A stretch of 7,813 nt of DNA from Nitrococcus sp. (GTDB lineage: Bacteria > Pseudomonadota > Gammaproteobacteria > Nitrococcales > Nitrococcaceae): the NCBI GenBank assembly GCA_030452365.1, contig JAKDMK010000101.1, positions 1-7,813 on the forward strand, given 5' to 3'. The notes under the pieces are model-generated. The model was given only the letters and a program-made list of their open reading frames with translations. It was not told where the DNA came from and ran no database searches. Position 1 is the first letter of the stretch, and each line of letters opens with the position of its first letter. This document shows, piece by piece, positions 6,891 through 7,813 of this stretch. A program made the position numbers and the translations under genes.

Positions 6891-7217
6891 CTATTCCGCC
6901 TTGTTAGCAGCCTTCTGCAGGTGCTGCTTCAGCTCGCCACTCTGGTACATCTCCATGATGATATCGCATCCACCAAGCAACTCGCCATTGACATAGAGCT
7001 GCGGAATGGTCGGCCAGTTACCGAATTCCTTGATACCCTGCCGAATACCCTCATTTTCGAGGACATTCACAGTGGCATACTCAATGCCGTAGCTATCCAG
7101 GGCCTGAACTGTGCGCATGGAGAAGCCACACTCCGGGAACTGGCGGGTACCCTTCATGTAGAGGACGATCGGGTTGTCCTCGACCTGCTTACGGATTGTC
7201 TCTTGCACGTTACTCAT
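6891..7217 (-). CDS. grxD: Monothiol glutaredoxin, CGFS type
   Basis: GrxD proteins are small thioredoxin-fold proteins that bind a labile [2Fe-2S] cluster as dimers with glutathione, often with BolA, and deliver or regulate Fe-S clusters. The 108-residue product has the CGFS active site at 30-33 with cluster ligand C30, and K22 for glutathione binding. It also has the 'WPTIPQLYVNGELLGGCDI' block with the cis-proline. The usual 'KGTPQFPQCGFS' reads KGTRQFPECGFS here, a mild change at residues 25 and 29. ATG 7215-7217 is used because GAGGTGA stands six bases upstream and MSNVQETIRKQV is family-like. An in-frame start at 7259 would add 14 residues of unlikely sequence. A good promoter is found about 60 bp upstream. 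Close relatives in Pseudomonas lie in the same argG–pyrC–rnt region. Confidence 0.96.
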   Translation of the reverse strand: MSNVQETIRKQVEDNPIVLYMKGTRQFPECGFSMRTVQALDSYGIEYATVNVLENEGIRQGIKEFGNWPTIPQLYVNGELLGGCDIIMEMYQSGELKQHLQKAANKAE

Positions 7218-7276
7218 CGGATTCACCTCGACGCGCCTGCGGCCGCCGTTAACAGCCAATGGATTTTCTAAGCCGA

Positions 7277-7305
7277 ATTATACTGCGCTGCCTACGTTAC
7301 AGCAA
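7277..7305 (-). promoter_or_regulatory. Sigma-70 promoter of grxD
   Basis: On the minus strand TTGCTG (7300-7305) and a perfect TATAAT (7277-7282) are 17 bp apart, and the -10 is 59 bp before the grxD ATG. The -35 hexamer lies within a dyad-symmetric site, which suggests regulation. Confidence 0.6.
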
Positions 7306-7315
7306 TGCGCTGTAA
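7297..7315. promoter_or_regulatory. Dyad TTACAGC-N5-GCTGTAA over the grxD -35 box (candidate operator)
   Basis: Two perfect 7-bp half-sites in inverted orientation surround 5 bp. The site covers the proposed -35 hexamer of grxD, where a repressor or redox-responsive regulator could act. It also includes the stop codon of the neighbouring minus-strand ORF, so a hairpin role at the RNA level is an alternative. I cannot match it to a known regulator. Confidence 0.35.
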
Positions 7316-7551
7316 GGAGTGTTTGGAACGCGAGCAATCAGAAGCTCACGCAACTGGTGTAGGGCATCGTACGTCGTGTCGGGTGCTTTATCGGCGCGGG
7401 CCAGCCGAGCGTAGCCCAGCCGGCGTAGGGTCTCGGAGATCAGCTCATACGCTTGGCGGCACGGCGGCCGCCCCACATTCAGCGCCTCGGTGCCCACCAG
7501 AAAGGCGTGGTTCTGCTCCAGGCTCTGGAGCTCTCGGGTCCGTAATATCAC
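7297..7551 (-). pseudogene. N-terminal remnant of an IS-type integrase/transposase
   Basis: The 84-residue ORF reads 'ILRTRELQSLEQNHAFLVGTEALNV', then 'RQAYELISETLRRLGYARLARADK'. This resembles the opening of a family of integrase-core (DDE) transposases that start 'RTLKSLEQIRAFLEGTE' and continue through 'YARLSRADKG' into a helix-turn-helix. Here the similarity stops at RADK. The remaining 30 residues look unrelated, and neither the HTH nor the DDE catalytic core is present in any frame. It is therefore read as a truncated, probably inactive piece. GTG 7549-7551 is favoured as the original start because GGAGG lies six bases upstream; an ATG at 7557 would sit directly against that sequence. 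It lies immediately upstream of grxD on the same strand and beside a broken gene, consistent with an insertion or deletion scar. Family assignment is by recalled motif similarity. Confidence 0.55.
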
Positions 7552-7640
7552 GACCATCCTCCGATGATCCCAGACCCAGCCGCTCAGAATCATCTCACCT
7601 TGGAATCACGCCCTCCGCTCCGACTCGTTTGTCATTGGAA

Positions 7641-7813
7641 ATGGCTCCGATGGCGCTACGCAACAGTTGCGGAGACGATCTGGCCGGGGTCATCTATATT
7701 GACGGTTTTGGCAATGCCATGATCGGCTTGGGCGCCGCGACCCTGGAAGACGCCCCCTGTGCGCGGCGGGACAGGAACTCGAATGCGCCGATACATTCTC
7801 GGCGGTGGCCTCG
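7641..7813 (+). pseudogene. SAM hydroxide adenosyltransferase (SAM hydrolase, DUF62) fragment, 5'-truncated and frameshifted
   Basis: From 7674 the frame reads 'DDLAGVIYIDGFGNAMIGLGA', a close match to the start of the C-terminal domain of SAM hydroxide adenosyltransferases, whose hallmark is V(I/V)YID.(F/Y)GN. These enzymes convert S-adenosylmethionine to adenosine and methionine. The large N-terminal domain, with its Asp-rich active site, is absent upstream: the sequence before 7670 shows no family similarity and abuts the transposase-like remnant. After a run of five C at 7753-7757 the similarity moves to another frame, 'LCAAGQELECADTFSAVAS' (7757-7813), which fits the family's '..GRRLPRARTFSDVPPG' segment. 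One more C in that run would join the two frames. The gene runs off the right edge. The start given is the first in-frame ATG and is nominal. It is most likely a pseudogene, though the frameshift alone could be a sequencing error. Confidence 0.6.

Noticed and set aside
6849..7271. 140-codon plus-strand ORF opposite grxD
   Set aside because: It is the complementary frame of a clearly identified CGFS glutaredoxin.

Overview
The window looks like a chromosomal segment of a GC-rich gammaproteobacterium. The clues are the gene neighbourhood argG–pyrC–rnt–grxD, which recalls the Pseudomonas order, an RNase T (a family largely confined to gamma-proteobacteria) and a GrxD-type CGFS glutaredoxin. The genus cannot be read from the sequence. 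A trehalose-synthesis gene would suit a salt- or desiccation-exposed lifestyle, but that is inference.

Layout. Positions 1-1761 hold the 3' end of a GH15 glucoamylase/trehalase-like gene, overlapping by 4 bases a complete otsA (trehalose-6-phosphate synthase) that starts with TTG. From 1800 to 2564, same strand, lies a protein made of the N-terminal domain, the post-ATPase domain and the R3H domain of the Ycf45/SpoIIIAA-like ATPase family, with the whole AAA/P-loop core missing. It converges on argG (minus strand, 2651-3877), with a perfect 9-bp-stem hairpin between them. argG and pyrC (plus, 3994-5031) diverge from a 116-bp region with plausible back-to-back sigma-70 promoters. A 90-bp palindromic MITE/REP-like element follows pyrC. 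Next come rnt (5312-5971), an unidentified lipoprotein gene (6187-6801) with a terminator hairpin, and grxD on the minus strand (6891-7217) with a good promoter.

The right end is worn. Upstream of grxD is a short minus-strand ORF resembling only the N-terminus of an IS-type integrase/transposase. Directly beside it is a 5'-truncated and apparently frameshifted piece of a SAM hydroxide adenosyltransferase (SAM hydrolase) gene.

Functionally, the core genes are housekeeping: arginine synthesis (ArgG), pyrimidine synthesis (PyrC), RNA 3' trimming (Rnt) and Fe-S trafficking (GrxD), plus trehalose metabolism. I see no CRISPR array, phage, toxin-antitoxin or defence system. The items most worth a second look are the R3H protein without its ATPase core, the RNase T with an altered substrate-stacking pocket, the palindromic repeat, the dyad over the grxD -35 box, and the decayed locus at the right edge.
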